A model generated the notes under the pieces. The model was not told the origin of the DNA and ran no database searches. It was given only the letters and a program-made list of their open reading frames with translations. The translations under genes and the position numbers were made by a program. Positions 28,630 through 38,633 of a stretch of DNA of 64,000 nucleotides are shown piece by piece (position 1 is the stretch's first letter; every line of letters begins with the position of its first letter). The stretch comes from Burkholderiaceae bacterium (GTDB lineage: Bacteria; Pseudomonadota; Gammaproteobacteria; Burkholderiales; Burkholderiaceae_C): assembly GCA_017992055.1 (NCBI GenBank), contig JAGOPK010000001.1, positions 930,001-994,000 on the forward strand, in the 5' to 3' direction.

Positions 28630-29705
28630 CCCATCTGGTGATCATGGCCGCGGGCACCGGTGGCCACATCATGCCCGGCCTGGCGGTGGCGCAGGAGGTG
28701 CAGAAGCGCGGCTGGACCGTCAGCTGGCTGGGCACCGAGGCCGGCATGGAAAACACCCTGGTGCCGCCCACGGGCATCGCGCTGGATCGCCTGGCCTTTT
28801 CCGGCCTGCGCGGCAAGGGCCTGCTGCACACGCTGACCGGCGGCCTGCGCCTGCTCAAGGCGATGTGGGACAGCGCCCGTTTGCTGCGCCAGCGTGGCGC
28901 CAGCGTGGTGCTGGGCATGGGCGGCTATGTCTGCTTTCCCGGCGGCTGGGCCGCGGCGGCGCTCGGCAAGCCTTTGATGCTGGTGAATGCCGATGCCGGC
29001 CTGCTGCTGAGCAACCGCGGCCTGCTGCCGGTGGCCGACCGCGTGGCCTTCGGCTTCGATGGCGCGGCCTCCAGGCTGAAAAACGGCGTGGTCACCGGCA
29101 ACCCGGTGCGCGCCGAGATCGAGGCCATCGCCGCGCCGGCGCAGCGCTTTGCCGGCCGCCAGGGGCCGCTGCGGCTGCTGGTGGTGGGCGGCAGCCTGGG
29201 CGCCCAGGTGCTCAATGCCACGCTGCCGGCCGCCCTGGCCGCGCTGCCGCCGCAGCAGCGCCCCCAGGTGGTGCACCAGACCGGCGCCAGGCAGGCCGAC
29301 GAGGTGCGTGCGGCCTATGCCGCGGCCGGCGTGCAGGACGTGGAGGTGCTGCCCTTCATCGGCGACATGGCCCGGCGCCTGGCCGACTGCGACCTGATCG
29401 TCTGCCGGGCCGGCGCCATCACCGTCAGCGAGCTGTGCGCGGCCGGCGTGCCGGCCATCCTGGTGCCGCTGGTGGTCAGCACCACCGCCCACCAGCGCGA
29501 CAACGCGGCCTGGATGGCGGCCCAGGGCGCGGCCCTGCACCAGCCGCAGGCCGGGCTGACGGCCGCCGGCCTGGCCGCCACGCTGCAGGGCCTGGACCGC
29601 CCGGCCCTGCTGGCCATGGCCGAACGCGCCCGCGCGCTGGCCCGGCCCCAGGCCGCGGCCCGCGTGGCCGATGAACTTGAACACCTCGTGGCAGGCCAGG
29701 CATGA
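28626..29705 (+). CDS. murG: UDP-GlcNAc:lipid I N-acetylglucosaminyltransferase MurG
   Basis: 359-residue GT-B glycosyltransferase. N-terminal glycine loop [27 protein letters not shown], then the C-terminal donor site [12 protein letters not shown] and [22 protein letters not shown]. It converts lipid I to lipid II on the inner face of the membrane. In the acceptor-binding loop the sequence reads [12 protein letters not shown] where many MurG proteins have HEQNAVAGLTNK-like residues, as seen in some betaproteobacteria. Overlaps ftsW and murC by 4 bases each. Confidence 0.93.
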   Translation: MTHLVIMAAGTGGHIMPGLAVAQEVQKRGWTVSWLGTEAGMENTLVPPTGIALDRLAFSGLRGKGLLHTLTGGLRLLKAMWDSARLLRQRGASVVLGMGGYVCFPGGWAAAALGKPLMLVNADAGLLLSNRGLLPVADRVAFGFDGAASRLKNGVVTGNPVRAEIEAIAAPAQRFAGRQGPLRLLVVGGSLGAQVLNATLPAALAALPPQQRPQVVHQTGARQADEVRAAYAAAGVQDVEVLPFIGDMARRLADCDLIVCRAGAITVSELCAAGVPAILVPLVVSTTAHQRDNAAWMAAQGAALHQPQAGLTAAGLAATLQGLDRPALLAMAERARALARPQAAARVADELEHLVAGQA

Positions 29706-31111
29706 AGCACGCCGTCAAGCGCATCCACTTCGTCGGCGTCGGCGGCGCCGGCATGAGCGGCATTGCCGAGATCCTGCACAACCTGGGCTACCAGGTGTCG
29801 GGCTCCGACCAGGCCGACAGCCCCACCACCCAGCGCCTGGCCGCGCTGGGCCTGCGCATCGCCATCGGCCACGACGCGGCCCACATCGGCGAGGCCCAGG
29901 CGGTGGTCACCTCCACCGCGGTCAAGGCCGACAACCCCGAGGTCATCGCCGCGCGGCTGCGCCGCATCCCGGTGGTGGCGCGCGCGGCCATGCTGGCCGA
30001 GCTGATGCGGCTGAAGGCCGGCATCGCGATTGCCGGCACGCATGGCAAGACCACCACCACCTCTCTGGTGGCCAGCGTGCTGGCCGAGGCCGGCGTGGAC
30101 CCCACCTTCGTCATCGGCGGCAAGCTCAATGCCGCCGGCGCCAATGCCCGCCTGGGCTCGGGCGACTACATCGTGGTCGAGGCCGACGAGAGCGATGCGT
30201 CCTTCCTGAACCTCACGCCGGTGCTCAGCGTCGTCACCAACATCGACGCCGACCACATGGACACCTATGCGCACGACTTCGCGCGGCTGAAGGCGGCCTT
30301 CGTCGACTTTCTGCACCGCATGCCGTTCTACGGCGCGGCCATCGTCTGCACCGACGATGCCGGCGTGCGCTCCATCCTGCCGATGGTCTCGCGCCCGGTG
30401 GTCAGCTACGGCTTCAACGAGGACGCCCAGGTGCGCGCGGTGGACGTGCAGGCCCTGCCTGGCGGCCAGATGCGCTTCACCTGCCGCCGCCCCGATGCGC
30501 CGGACCTGGCGGTGACGCTGAACCTGCCCGGCGAGCACAACGTGCGCAATGCCCTGGCCACCATCGCCGTGGCCAGCGAGCTGGAGCTGGACGATGCGGC
30601 GGTGCTGCGGGCGCTCGAGGCCTTCCAGGGCGTGGGCCGGCGCTTCCAGCGTTACGGCGATCTGCCGGTCGCCGGCGGGGGCCGCTTCACGCTGATCGAC
30701 GACTACGGCCACCACCCGGTGGAGATGGCCGCGGTGATCGCCGCGGCGCGTGGCGCCTTCCCGGGCCGGCGCCTGGTGCTGGCCTTCCAGCCCCATCGCT
30801 ACACCCGCACGCGCGACTGCTTCGAGGACTTCGTGCAGGTCATGGGTGCGGCCGATGCGGTGCTGCTGAGCGAGGTCTATGCCGCCGGCGAGGCGCCCAT
30901 CGTCGCCGCCGACGGCCGCGCGCTGGCGCGGGCCTTGCGAGTGGCGGGCAAGGTGGACCCGCTGTTCGTGGCCGACATCGCCGCGCTGCCCGAGGCCATC
31001 GCCGCCCAGGCGCGTGACGGCGACGTGGTCATCACCATGGGCGCGGGCTCCATAGGCGGCGTGCCCGGCCGCCTGGTTGAACAACTTCAGCATCAGGAGA
31101 CGCGTGCATGA
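29702..31111 (+). CDS. murC: UDP-MurNAc:L-alanine ligase MurC
   Basis: 469 residues. N-terminal [20 protein letters not shown] loop [20 protein letters not shown] with [11 protein letters not shown], and C-terminal [14 protein letters not shown] and [11 protein letters not shown]. These are standard MurC signatures. It catalyses the first amino-acid addition in peptidoglycan precursor synthesis. The last codons overlap ddl (ATGA). Confidence 0.95.
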   Translation: MKHAVKRIHFVGVGGAGMSGIAEILHNLGYQVSGSDQADSPTTQRLAALGLRIAIGHDAAHIGEAQAVVTSTAVKADNPEVIAARLRRIPVVARAAMLAELMRLKAGIAIAGTHGKTTTTSLVASVLAEAGVDPTFVIGGKLNAAGANARLGSGDYIVVEADESDASFLNLTPVLSVVTNIDADHMDTYAHDFARLKAAFVDFLHRMPFYGAAIVCTDDAGVRSILPMVSRPVVSYGFNEDAQVRAVDVQALPGGQMRFTCRRPDAPDLAVTLNLPGEHNVRNALATIAVASELELDDAAVLRALEAFQGVGRRFQRYGDLPVAGGGRFTLIDDYGHHPVEMAAVIAAARGAFPGRRLVLAFQPHRYTRTRDCFEDFVQVMGAADAVLLSEVYAAGEAPIVAADGRALARALRVAGKVDPLFVADIAALPEAIAAQARDGDVVITMGAGSIGGVPGRLVEQLQHQETRA

Positions 31112-32097
31112 AAGCGCTGACCGTGGCCGATCTGCCCGCGGTGGACCCGCAGGCCATGGGCAAGGTGGCCGTGCTCACCGGCGGCGACAGCGCCGAGCGC
31201 GAGGTGTCGCTGATGTCCGGCGCCGGCGTGCTGGCGGCGCTGCAAAGCCTGGGCGTCGATGCCCAGGCCTTCGACCCCGCGCAGCAGCCGCTGCAGGCGC
31301 TGCGCGAGCAGGGCTTTGCGCGCGTCTTCATCGCGCTGCACGGCCGCCACGGCGAAGACGGCACGGTGCAGGGCGCACTGGAGCTGCTGGGCCTGCCCTA
31401 CACCGGCTCGGGCGTGATGGCCTCGGCCGTGGCCATGGACAAGACCATGACCAAGCGCGTGTGGAAGGCCGAAGGCCTGCCCACGCCGGCCTGGGTGTGG
31501 CTGGCACCGGGCGAGCAAAGCCGCGAGCGCATCATCACCATCCCCGACAGCCTGGGCCTGCCGCTGATCGTCAAGCCGCCGCGCGAGGGCTCGACCATCG
31601 GCATCAGCAAGGTGCAGGGCTACAGCGACATGGCCGAGGCCGTGGCCCTGGCCACGCGCTACGACCCCGACCTGCTGTGCGAGCAGTTCATCGAAGGCGA
31701 CGAGGTCACCTGCCCGGTGATCGGCGAAGGCGACCAGGCCCGGGCCTTGCCGGTGGTCAAGATCGTGGCGCCCGCGGGCAACTACGACTACCAGGCCAAG
31801 TACTTCAGCGACGATACTCGCTACCTGTGTCCCAGCGACCTGCCCCCCGACGAAGAGCGTGAGATCCAGCGCCTTGCCGTCGCCGCCTTCCGGGCACTGG
31901 GCTGCCGCGGCTGGGGACGCGCCGACTTCATGATCCGCGCGTCCGACCGCCAGCCCTTCCTGCTGGAAATGAACACCTCGCCCGGCATGACCGGGCATTC
32001 GCTGGTGCCGATGTCGGCGCGTGCCGCCGGCATCTCGTATGAACGCCTGTGCCTGCACCTGCTGGGTCAGGCCCGACTCGACGGCCAGGCCCGCTGA
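31108..32097 (+). CDS. ddl: D-alanine:D-alanine ligase
   Basis: 329-residue ATP-grasp enzyme. [14 protein letters not shown] near the N-terminus, [23 protein letters not shown] in the ATP site, [12 protein letters not shown], and [17 protein letters not shown] with the metal-binding Glu/Asn. It makes the D-Ala-D-Ala used by MurF. Being in the dcw cluster it is the DdlB type. ftsQ follows after 6 bases. Confidence 0.94.
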   Translation: MKALTVADLPAVDPQAMGKVAVLTGGDSAEREVSLMSGAGVLAALQSLGVDAQAFDPAQQPLQALREQGFARVFIALHGRHGEDGTVQGALELLGLPYTGSGVMASAVAMDKTMTKRVWKAEGLPTPAWVWLAPGEQSRERIITIPDSLGLPLIVKPPREGSTIGISKVQGYSDMAEAVALATRYDPDLLCEQFIEGDEVTCPVIGEGDQARALPVVKIVAPAGNYDYQAKYFSDDTRYLCPSDLPPDEEREIQRLAVAAFRALGCRGWGRADFMIRASDRQPFLLEMNTSPGMTGHSLVPMSARAAGISYERLCLHLLGQARLDGQAR

Positions 32098-32103
32098 GAC
32101 ACC

Positions 32104-32919
32104 ATGGCCGCCTACGCCAGCCCCAGCCCCGCCATCGGCGCCACCGGCCTGCCGGTCGATGTGCGCCTGATGCAGGCCACCGCGAACACGCTGTTCGCCG
32201 TGGCCGGGCTGGCGCTGTGCGCGGCCCTGCTGGCCTGGGGTGCGCGGCTGCCGCTGTTCGGCCTGCGTGCGATCAAGGTCGACGGCGAGGTCGCCCGCAA
32301 CAGCGAATCGACCATCCGCGCCAATGCCGCACCCAAGCTGGCCGGCAACTTTCTGACCATGGACCTGGGCCAGGCGCGCAGTGCCTTCGAGTCCGTGCCC
32401 TGGGTGCGCCGGGCCGTGGTGCGCCGCACCTGGCCGATGGGCCTGGCGGTGGCGCTGGAAGAGCACAAGCCGGCTGCGCTGTGGGCCGAGGCGGACGGCA
32501 ACGACCGCCTGGTCAACAGTCATGGCGAGGTGTTCGAGGCCAACATCGGCGACGTCGAGGACGAGCGCCTGCCGCGCCTGTCCGGCCCCGAGGGCAGTGC
32601 CGCGGCCATGCTGGCCATGCTGCAGCGGCTGGCGCCCCTGGTCGAGCCGCTGCAGGCCGGCGAGATCAGCGCGCTGGCCCTCACGGCGCGCGGCAGCTGG
32701 CGCATCACGCTGGACAAGGGCGCCGAGGTCGACCTGGGCCGTGGCAGCGACGACGAGGTGCTGGCCCGCACCCGCCGTTTCATCGCCACCATGCCCCAGG
32801 TGCTGGCCGCCTACCGCCGTCCGCTGGAGGCCGCCGACCTGCGCCATGCCGACGGCTTCGCGGTCAGGCTGCGCGGCGTGATCACCAGCGCGCCGGTGGT
32901 CCCGGGCAGGCGAAAATAA
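32104..32919 (+). CDS. ftsQ: Cell division protein FtsQ
   Basis: 271 residues: cytoplasmic tail, one TM helix (about 27-45, FAVAGLALCAALLAWGA), a POTRA domain (about 50-120, FGLRAIKVDGEVARNSEST split over 52-70, and VPWVRRAVVRRTWP), then the beta domain that binds FtsB. Position between ddl and ftsA, size and topology define FtsQ. It links early and late divisome proteins. Confidence 0.92.
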   Translation: MAAYASPSPAIGATGLPVDVRLMQATANTLFAVAGLALCAALLAWGARLPLFGLRAIKVDGEVARNSESTIRANAAPKLAGNFLTMDLGQARSAFESVPWVRRAVVRRTWPMGLAVALEEHKPAALWAEADGNDRLVNSHGEVFEANIGDVEDERLPRLSGPEGSAAAMLAMLQRLAPLVEPLQAGEISALALTARGSWRITLDKGAEVDLGRGSDDEVLARTRRFIATMPQVLAAYRRPLEAADLRHADGFAVRLRGVITSAPVVPGRRK

Positions 32920-32974
32920 GCGGCTGAGATCCAGCCACGGATTGATTACAGAACACGAGCATCGCAGCGCGAAC

Positions 32975-34207
32975 ATGGCCAAGGAATACAAGGATCTCAT
33001 CGTCGGCCTCGACATCGGCACCGCCAAGGTGATGGCGGTGGCCGCCGAGGTGCTGCCGGGCGGCGAGCTGCGCCTGGCCGGCCTGGGCATTGCGCCCTCG
33101 CACGGCCTGAAGCGCGGCGTGGTGGTGAACATCGACGCCACGGTGCAAAGCATCCAGCAGGCGCTGAAAGAGGCCGAGATGATGGCCGCCTGCAAGATCG
33201 AGCGCGTCTACACCGGCATCACCGGCAGCCACATCCGCGGCCAGAACTCGACCGGCATGGTCATCGTGCGCGACAACCGCGAGGTCACGCCCACCGACGT
33301 GTCGCGTGTGGTCGAGACGGCCAAGGCCATCAACATCCCGAACGACCAGCGCCTGCTGCTGGTCGAGCCGCAAGAGTTCGTCATCGACGGCCACGAGGTC
33401 AAGGAGCCGATCGGCATGAGCGGCAGCCGGCTCGAGGTCAAGGTGCACATCGTCACCGGCGCGCAGAGCGCGGCCGAGAACATCCTGAAGTGCGTGCGCC
33501 GCTGCGGCCTGGAGGTGGAGCGCCTGGTGCTCAACCCCAGCGCCAGCGCCGCCGCCGTGCTCACCGACGATGAGAAGAGCCTGGGCGTGGCCGTGGTCGA
33601 CATCGGCGCCGGCACCACCGACGTGAGCATCTACACCGAGGGCTCGATCCGCCACACGGCGGTGATCCCGATCGCCGGCGACCTGATCACCAGCGACATC
33701 GCGATGGCGCTGCGCACGCCGACCAAGGACGCGGAAGAGATCAAGGTCGAGTACGGCGTGGCCAAGCAGCTGCTGGCCGACCCCGGCGAGACGCTGGAAG
33801 TGCCCGGCCTGGGCGACCGCGCTCCGCGCATGTTGAGCCGCCAGGCGCTGGCCGGCGTGATCGAGCCGCGCGTCGAGGAGATTTATTCGCTGGTGCACCA
33901 GGTCATCCGCGAATCCGGTTACGAGGAGCTGCTGTCCTCGGGCATCGTCATCACCGGCGGCTCGTCGGTGATGCCGGGCATGGTCGAGCTGGGCGAGGAC
34001 ATCTTCCTCAAGCCCGTGCGCAAGGGCCTGCCCACCTACAGCGGCGCCTTGTTCGACATGGTGGCCAATCCCCGCTCGGCCTGCGTGATGGGCCTGCTGG
34101 AAGAGGCCCGCATCGCCCGCGCCCGCGGGCACAAGGTGGCGCAGCAGGCCGGGTCGGTGAAGACCCTGGTCGGCCGCGCCAAGGACTGGTTTCTCGGCAA
34201 TTTCTGA
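32975..34207 (+). CDS. ftsA: Cell division protein FtsA
   Basis: 410-residue actin-like ATPase: LIVGLDIGTAKVMAV, the 1C domain (about 85-165, VYTGITGSHIRGQNS), VVDIGAGTTDVSIY (phosphate 2), ITGGSSVMPGM (adenosine site), and a C-terminal amphipathic helix (VGRAKDWFLGNF) that binds the membrane. It tethers FtsZ and recruits later divisome proteins. I chose ATG 32975 (MAKEYKDLIV); a TTG 11 codons upstream is possible but gives a non-typical N-terminus. Confidence 0.95.
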   Translation: MAKEYKDLIVGLDIGTAKVMAVAAEVLPGGELRLAGLGIAPSHGLKRGVVVNIDATVQSIQQALKEAEMMAACKIERVYTGITGSHIRGQNSTGMVIVRDNREVTPTDVSRVVETAKAINIPNDQRLLLVEPQEFVIDGHEVKEPIGMSGSRLEVKVHIVTGAQSAAENILKCVRRCGLEVERLVLNPSASAAAVLTDDEKSLGVAVVDIGAGTTDVSIYTEGSIRHTAVIPIAGDLITSDIAMALRTPTKDAEEIKVEYGVAKQLLADPGETLEVPGLGDRAPRMLSRQALAGVIEPRVEEIYSLVHQVIRESGYEELLSSGIVITGGSSVMPGMVELGEDIFLKPVRKGLPTYSGALFDMVANPRSACVMGLLEEARIARARGHKVAQQAGSVKTLVGRAKDWFLGNF

Positions 34208-34308
34208 TCACACCCAACAGGGGCGGCCAACGCCCCGCGCTCTTTGCGCTCCGGCAACGGGGCAAACCCAATCAACGGCAACTGCTTGACGACAAACAGG
34301 AGGTCTCC

Positions 34309-35526
34309 ATGCCCATCGAGATGATCGACGAATTCGACCAAGGTACCCGCATCAAGGTGGTGGGGGTTGGCGGCGGCGGCGGCAACGCCGTCGAGCACAT
34401 GATCACGCAGGGCGTGCAGAACGTGGAGTTCGTCTGCGCCAACACCGATGCGCAGGCCCTCAACCGCAGCAGCGCGCACACGCTGATCCAGCTGGGCGAA
34501 AACGGCCTGGGCGCCGGCGGCAAGCCCGACAAGGGCAAGGCCGCGGCCGAGGAGGCCGAGGCCCGCGTGCGCGCGGCGCTGGAAGGCGCGAACATGGTCT
34601 TCATCACCGCCGGCATGGGCGGTGGCACCGGCACCGGCGCGGCGCCCATCGTGGCCCGCGTGGCCAAGGACATGGGCATCCTGACCGTGGGCGTGGTCAC
34701 CAAGCCCTTCGACTTCGAAGGCCCGCGCCGCATGAAGCAGGCCGATGCCGGCACCTCCGAGCTGGAGGCCAATGTCGACAGCCTGATCGTGGTGCTCAAC
34801 GAGAAGCTGCTCGAAGTGCTGGGCGACGACTGCACCCAGGACCAGGCCTTCGCCCATGCCAACGACGTGCTGAAGAACGCGGTCGGCGGCATCAGCGACA
34901 TCATCCACATGCACGGCCTGGTCAACGTCGACTTCGAGGACGTGAAGACGGTGATGAGCGAGCCCGGCAAGGCCATGATGGGCACGGCCACCGCCAGCGG
35001 CCCGGACCGCGCCACCAAGGCCGCCGAATCGGCCGTGGCCTGTCCGCTGCTGGAAGGCATTGATCTCTCGGGCGCCAAGGGCGTGCTGGTGCTGATCGCG
35101 GCCAACAAGAGCAACTTCCGCCTCAACGAAAGCAAGGCGGCGATGAACACCATCCGCCGCTATGCCGCTGAAGACGCGCACATCATCTACGGCGCGGCCT
35201 ACGACGACAGCCTGGGCGACCAGATGCGCGTCACCGTCATCGCCACCGGCCTGAGCCAGCGCAAGCCGCAGGCCGCGCCGCTGACCGTGGTGCAGCCGGT
35301 GGCCATGCCGCGCACCGGCACCGACAACCTGCCCATCCTGCACAACGTGGCCCAGGTCGGCCAGCAGGCCGGCCAGCAGCCCCAGGCCCACGACTACAGC
35401 AACCTCAGCACGCCCAGCGTCTGGCGCAGCGCCCGCACCCAGGCCGCGGCCAAGGTCGAGGCCCTGTCGTCCAACGGCATGGACGAGATCGAGATCCCGG
35501 CTTTTCTGCGCAAGCAGGCAGACTGA
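34309..35526 (+). CDS. ftsZ: Cell division protein FtsZ
   Basis: 405-residue tubulin homologue. GTP-binding GVGGGGGNAVEHM, the tubulin signature GMGGGTGTGAAP, T7-loop residues NVDFEDVKTVM, and a C-terminal linker ending in DEIEIPAFLRKQAD, the conserved peptide that binds FtsA and ZipA. A strong AGGAGG ribosome site precedes the ATG. The 101-base ftsA-ftsZ gap holds two small hairpins (34220-34236 and 34237-34249) that may influence ftsZ mRNA, but neither has a T-run. Confidence 0.96.
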   Translation: MPIEMIDEFDQGTRIKVVGVGGGGGNAVEHMITQGVQNVEFVCANTDAQALNRSSAHTLIQLGENGLGAGGKPDKGKAAAEEAEARVRAALEGANMVFITAGMGGGTGTGAAPIVARVAKDMGILTVGVVTKPFDFEGPRRMKQADAGTSELEANVDSLIVVLNEKLLEVLGDDCTQDQAFAHANDVLKNAVGGISDIIHMHGLVNVDFEDVKTVMSEPGKAMMGTATASGPDRATKAAESAVACPLLEGIDLSGAKGVLVLIAANKSNFRLNESKAAMNTIRRYAAEDAHIIYGAAYDDSLGDQMRVTVIATGLSQRKPQAAPLTVVQPVAMPRTGTDNLPILHNVAQVGQQAGQQPQAHDYSNLSTPSVWRSARTQAAAKVEALSSNGMDEIEIPAFLRKQAD

Positions 35527-35582
35527 AGCGCCGCAGCGACCGTCCTGAGTCGTTGTTGATGGCCCGTGCGGCCGCTGCTCCC

Positions 35583-35623
35583 AGGCCGGGCATGGCGTGG
35601 GGCCGGCGGTGCCGGGCCTTTTT
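35583..35623 (+). terminator. Rho-independent terminator after ftsZ
   Basis: AGGCCGGGCA (35583-35592) pairs with TGCCGGGCCT (35610-35619) with one G-G mismatch, followed by TTTTT. It ends 64 bases before the lpxC start, so lpxC probably has its own promoter or depends on readthrough. Confidence 0.62.
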
Positions 35624-35686
35624 GCCATGGGTGCATTGCCGCTGGCCGCTGCGGCGCAAGGCCGATTCACCGACAATCCGCCGACC

Positions 35687-36622
35687 ATGCTGCAGCAACG
35701 CACCCTCAAGTCCATCACCCGCGCCGTGGGCGTGGGCATGCACAGCGGCCAGAAGGTCGAGCTGACGCTGAAGCCGGCCGCGCCCGACACCGGCATCGTG
35801 TTCCGCCGTGTCGACCTGGCCCAGCCGGTGGAGATCCCGGTGCGCGCCGAGTCGGTCAGCGACACCCGCATGGCCTCCACCATCAGCCCGGTGGGCGACC
35901 CCGGCGGGCCCAAGGTGCAGACCATCGAGCACTTCATGAGCGCCTGCTGCGGCCTGGGCCTGGACAACCTGGTGGTCGACATCACCGCCGACGAGGTGCC
36001 CATCCTCGACGGCTCGGCAGCCAGCTTCGTCTACCTGCTGCAAAGCGCCGGCATCGCGCTGCAGGACGCGCCCAAGCGCTTCATCCGCATCAAGCAGACC
36101 GTGGAAGTGCGCCAGGGCGAGGGCAAGCGCCTGATGTGGGCGCGGCTGGAGCCGTATCACGGCTTCAAGCTCAGCTTCGAGATCGACTTCGACCATCCGG
36201 CCGTGGATGCCACCGGCCAGCGCGTCAGCTTCGACATGGGCTCGGGCCGCTACAAGCGCGACATCGCGCGCGCCCGCACCTTCGGCTTCACCAAGGACGT
36301 GGAGCTGATGCGCAGCCGCGGCCTGACGCTGGGCGGCAGCATGGACAACGCCATCGTCGTCGACGACAGCCGCGTGCTGAATGCCGACGGCCTGCGCTAC
36401 GACGACGAGTTCGCCAAGCACAAGATCCTCGATGCCATCGGCGACCTGTACAACGCCGGCCATCCGATGCTGGCCCACTATGTGGCCTACAAGAGCGGCC
36501 ATGCGCTGAACAACCTGCTGCTGCGCGAGCTGTTCCGCCGGCCCGAGGCCTGGGAGCTGGTCAGCTTCGACGACGAGCGCGAGGCGCCGGCCGGCTTTGC
36601 CGAGCTGGCGCCGGCCTGGTGA
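35687..36622 (+). CDS. lpxC: UDP-3-O-acyl-N-acetylglucosamine deacetylase LpxC
   Basis: 311 residues. Zinc ligands H82 in TIEHFMSA and H245/D249 in [12 protein letters not shown]; the general base is E81; [11 protein letters not shown] and [11 protein letters not shown] are also typical. It carries out the committed step of lipid A synthesis in the cytoplasm. The ATG at 35687 gives the standard [11 protein letters not shown]-terminus; the 30 codons before it lie over the terminator. Its position right after ftsZ is conserved in proteobacteria. Confidence 0.95.
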   Translation: MLQQRTLKSITRAVGVGMHSGQKVELTLKPAAPDTGIVFRRVDLAQPVEIPVRAESVSDTRMASTISPVGDPGGPKVQTIEHFMSACCGLGLDNLVVDITADEVPILDGSAASFVYLLQSAGIALQDAPKRFIRIKQTVEVRQGEGKRLMWARLEPYHGFKLSFEIDFDHPAVDATGQRVSFDMGSGRYKRDIARARTFGFTKDVELMRSRGLTLGGSMDNAIVVDDSRVLNADGLRYDDEFAKHKILDAIGDLYNAGHPMLAHYVAYKSGHALNNLLLRELFRRPEAWELVSFDDEREAPAGFAELAPAW

Positions 36623-36644
36623 GGCCGCTCACGGCGGGCCTGCG

Positions 36645-36830
36645 ATGCTGATCTTTCGCCTGGTGTTCGGCCTGCTGCTGCTGGCCAGCCTGCTGTGCTT
36701 CGGCATGTACGTGGGCACGCGCGACGTGCGCTGGCGCGCCCGGGGCATCATCGTGCTGAAGTGGGCACTGCTGGCGGCGGTCGGCTTCTTCGGCGTGCTG
36801 TTGTTGGAACGCCTGGCGCTGATGCTGTAG
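36645..36830 (+). CDS. Small membrane protein, hypothetical
   Basis: 61 residues with two predicted TM helices (about 2-20, FRLVFGLLLLASLLCFG, and 36-55, ALLAAVGFFGVLLLE) joined by a basic loop with GTRDVRWRARG. It lies 22 bases after lpxC and 14 bases before a second small membrane protein gene, so the two may be co-transcribed with lpxC. I do not recognise a family with a known function. Confidence 0.6.
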   Translation: MLIFRLVFGLLLLASLLCFGMYVGTRDVRWRARGIIVLKWALLAAVGFFGVLLLERLALML

Positions 36831-36844
36831 TAGGCTCGCCGCCC

Positions 36845-37057
36845 ATGATGTTGTTCTGGATTTCCGGCGTGCTGCTGGTGATCACGGCGTCGGCCTCGGC
36901 GCTGTTCTTCGTGCTGCACCTGTCCACCAACGAGTTGGTGCCGCTGCAGCGTGCACGCAACTTCTGGCGCTGGTCGGTGGTGGTCGTGCTGGGCACTTTC
37001 GACTGGTGGATCTTCAGCCGCGTCTTCAAGGCGATCTGGGAGATCTGGTTCTCCTGA
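36845..37057 (+). CDS. Small membrane protein, hypothetical
   Basis: 70 residues with an N-terminal TM helix (MMLFWISGVLLVITASASALF region) and a second hydrophobic, Trp-rich segment (WRWSVVVVLGTFDWWIF) near the C-terminus. It overlaps nothing and converges with ruvC 16 bases later. Conserved-looking composition and tight spacing with the upstream 61-residue protein argue that it is real; the function is unknown. Confidence 0.6.
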   Translation: MMLFWISGVLLVITASASALFFVLHLSTNELVPLQRARNFWRWSVVVVLGTFDWWIFSRVFKAIWEIWFS

Positions 37058-37073
37058 CGCCTGGCGCGCTCGG

Positions 37074-37622
37074 TCAGCGGGCGCGTGCCGAGCGGTAGCG
37101 GCCGTGCACCCGGGGTTGCAGCGTGGTCGCCAGCCCCAGCGCCTCCAGGTGCCGTCCCACATGGGCATGGGTGATGGCCAGGCCCAGCGCGTCGGCGGCG
37201 TCCTTGCCCGGCAGGCCGGGCAGGTTCAGCAGCCGTCGCACCATTTCCTGGATGTCGGCCTTGGTGGCGCCGCCATGGCCGACCACGGCCTTCTTCAGCT
37301 GGGCCGGGCTGTATTCGGCCACCGGCAGATCGGCCATCACCAGGGCCGCCAGCGCCGCGCCACGCGCCTGGCCCAGCAGCAGCGTGCTCTGCGGGTTGAC
37401 GTTGACGAACACGATCTCCAGCGCCGCGGCCTCGCAGCGGTAGCGCTGCTGCACCTCGGCGATGCCCTCGACGATCAGCTTCAGCCGCGCCGGCAGGTCG
37501 TGGCGCGGTGCTTCCAGCGTGCCGATGGTGCCGCTGGCCACATAGGCCAGGCGCGGGCCGTCGACGTCGATGACGCCGAAGCCGGTGCGCTGCAGGCCGG
37601 GGTCGATGCCGAGCACGCGCAT
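37074..37622 (-). CDS. ruvC: Holliday junction endodeoxyribonuclease RuvC
   Basis: 182 residues of the RNase H-like fold. Catalytic acids: D7 in [10 protein letters not shown], the Glu in [13 protein letters not shown], and the two Asp in [25 protein letters not shown] and [22 protein letters not shown] are also typical. It resolves Holliday junctions with RuvAB, which are not in the window. It follows the CdsA-like gene on the minus strand, separated by 8 bases. Confidence 0.94.
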   Translation of the reverse strand: MRVLGIDPGLQRTGFGVIDVDGPRLAYVASGTIGTLEAPRHDLPARLKLIVEGIAEVQQRYRCEAAALEIVFVNVNPQSTLLLGQARGAALAALVMADLPVAEYSPAQLKKAVVGHGGATKADIQEMVRRLLNLPGLPGKDAADALGLAITHAHVGRHLEALGLATTLQPRVHGRYRSARAR

Positions 37623-37630
37623 GCGGGGCC

Positions 37631-38620
37631 TCAGCCGCGCAGCTGGAAATACCAGCGCAGCGAGTGAAAGAACACCGGCGCGGCAAAACACAGCGGCGCC
37701 ACACGGTCGAGCAGGCCCACGGCGCCGGTGACCGAGCTCTGGTTGCCCCACCACTGCACGCCGGCGTCCTTCTTCAGCGCGCGCATCACCAGCTCGCCCA
37801 GCGTGCCGGTGCCGGCGGCGATCAGCGCCGCCACCAGGGCCTGGCCGGGCTTGAACGGCGTGATCCAGTACAGCGCCGCGCCGACCAGGCCACCGCCGGC
37901 CATGCCCAGGGCCCAGGCGCGGGCCGAGAAGCTGCGCGAGATCTGCCGCGCCAGCGGCCGGCTGCGCAGGCGGCGGCTGGCGGCCTCCTGCGTGAGCTGG
38001 CCGGTGGCCGTGACCACCACCAGGAAGAACAGCAGAAAGGCGCCGCGGCCGCTGCCGTTGGCAATGCCTGGAAAGTCCAGCAGCAGCAGGGCCGGCGCAT
38101 GCGACAGGCCGTAGATGCAGACCATGATGCTCCACTGGATCTTGGCATTGCGTTCCAGAAAGCGCTGCGGATCACCGGCCAGCGCGCTGACCACCGGGAT
38201 GGCCAGGAACACATAGACCGGGATGAACACGGTGAACAGGTCGAAGCTGCGGCTGCCGACCAGCAGGTACTGCAGCGGCAGCACCACGAAGAAGGCGGCG
38301 ATCAGGCTGCGGTGGTCGCTGCGGCGCGTGGCCACCAGGGTGATGACCTCGCGCAGCGCCAGAAACGAGATCAGGCCGAACAGCAGCGTGGCGCCCACGG
38401 CGCCGGAGATCCAGGCGCTCCAGAACACCAGCGCGCCGACCCACACCGCGCGCAGGTCGCGCTTGAAGCGCTGGTGGCGGTCGTCGGCCCGCAGGTCGGG
38501 CTCGCGCTCGCGCATGGACCACAGGGCCGCCACCGCCGTGCCCAGGGCCAGCAGGCCGAACAGCACGACGAACAGCAGGGCCACCTGTGCGTCGGCGCTC
38601 CAGTGGCGCAGGCTGCCCAT
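37631..38620 (-). CDS. Phosphatidate cytidylyltransferase (CdsA-like)
   Basis: 329 residues with about 8 TM helices. The C-terminal half carries the CDP-alcohol-forming signature region, here [36 protein letters not shown] spread over residues 255-290, with the conserved KKDAG segment. It should make CDP-diacylglycerol from phosphatidic acid and CTP. It starts 13 bases after the plsC-like gene, so acylation of lysophosphatidate and CDP activation are encoded together. A second, housekeeping cdsA probably exists elsewhere near bam/dxr genes (inference). Confidence 0.82.
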   Translation of the reverse strand: MGSLRHWSADAQVALLFVVLFGLLALGTAVAALWSMREREPDLRADDRHQRFKRDLRAVWVGALVFWSAWISGAVGATLLFGLISFLALREVITLVATRRSDHRSLIAAFFVVLPLQYLLVGSRSFDLFTVFIPVYVFLAIPVVSALAGDPQRFLERNAKIQWSIMVCIYGLSHAPALLLLDFPGIANGSGRGAFLLFFLVVVTATGQLTQEAASRRLRSRPLARQISRSFSARAWALGMAGGGLVGAALYWITPFKPGQALVAALIAAGTGTLGELVMRALKKDAGVQWWGNQSSVTGAVGLLDRVAPLCFAAPVFFHSLRWYFQLRG

Positions 38621-38633
38621 CAGCGGCGCTCCA

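Noticed and set aside
34220-34249. Hairpins between ftsA and ftsZ as an intrinsic terminator
   Set aside because: Stems are short (6 and 4 bp) and not followed by a T-run; ftsZ has a strong ribosome site 60 bases later.
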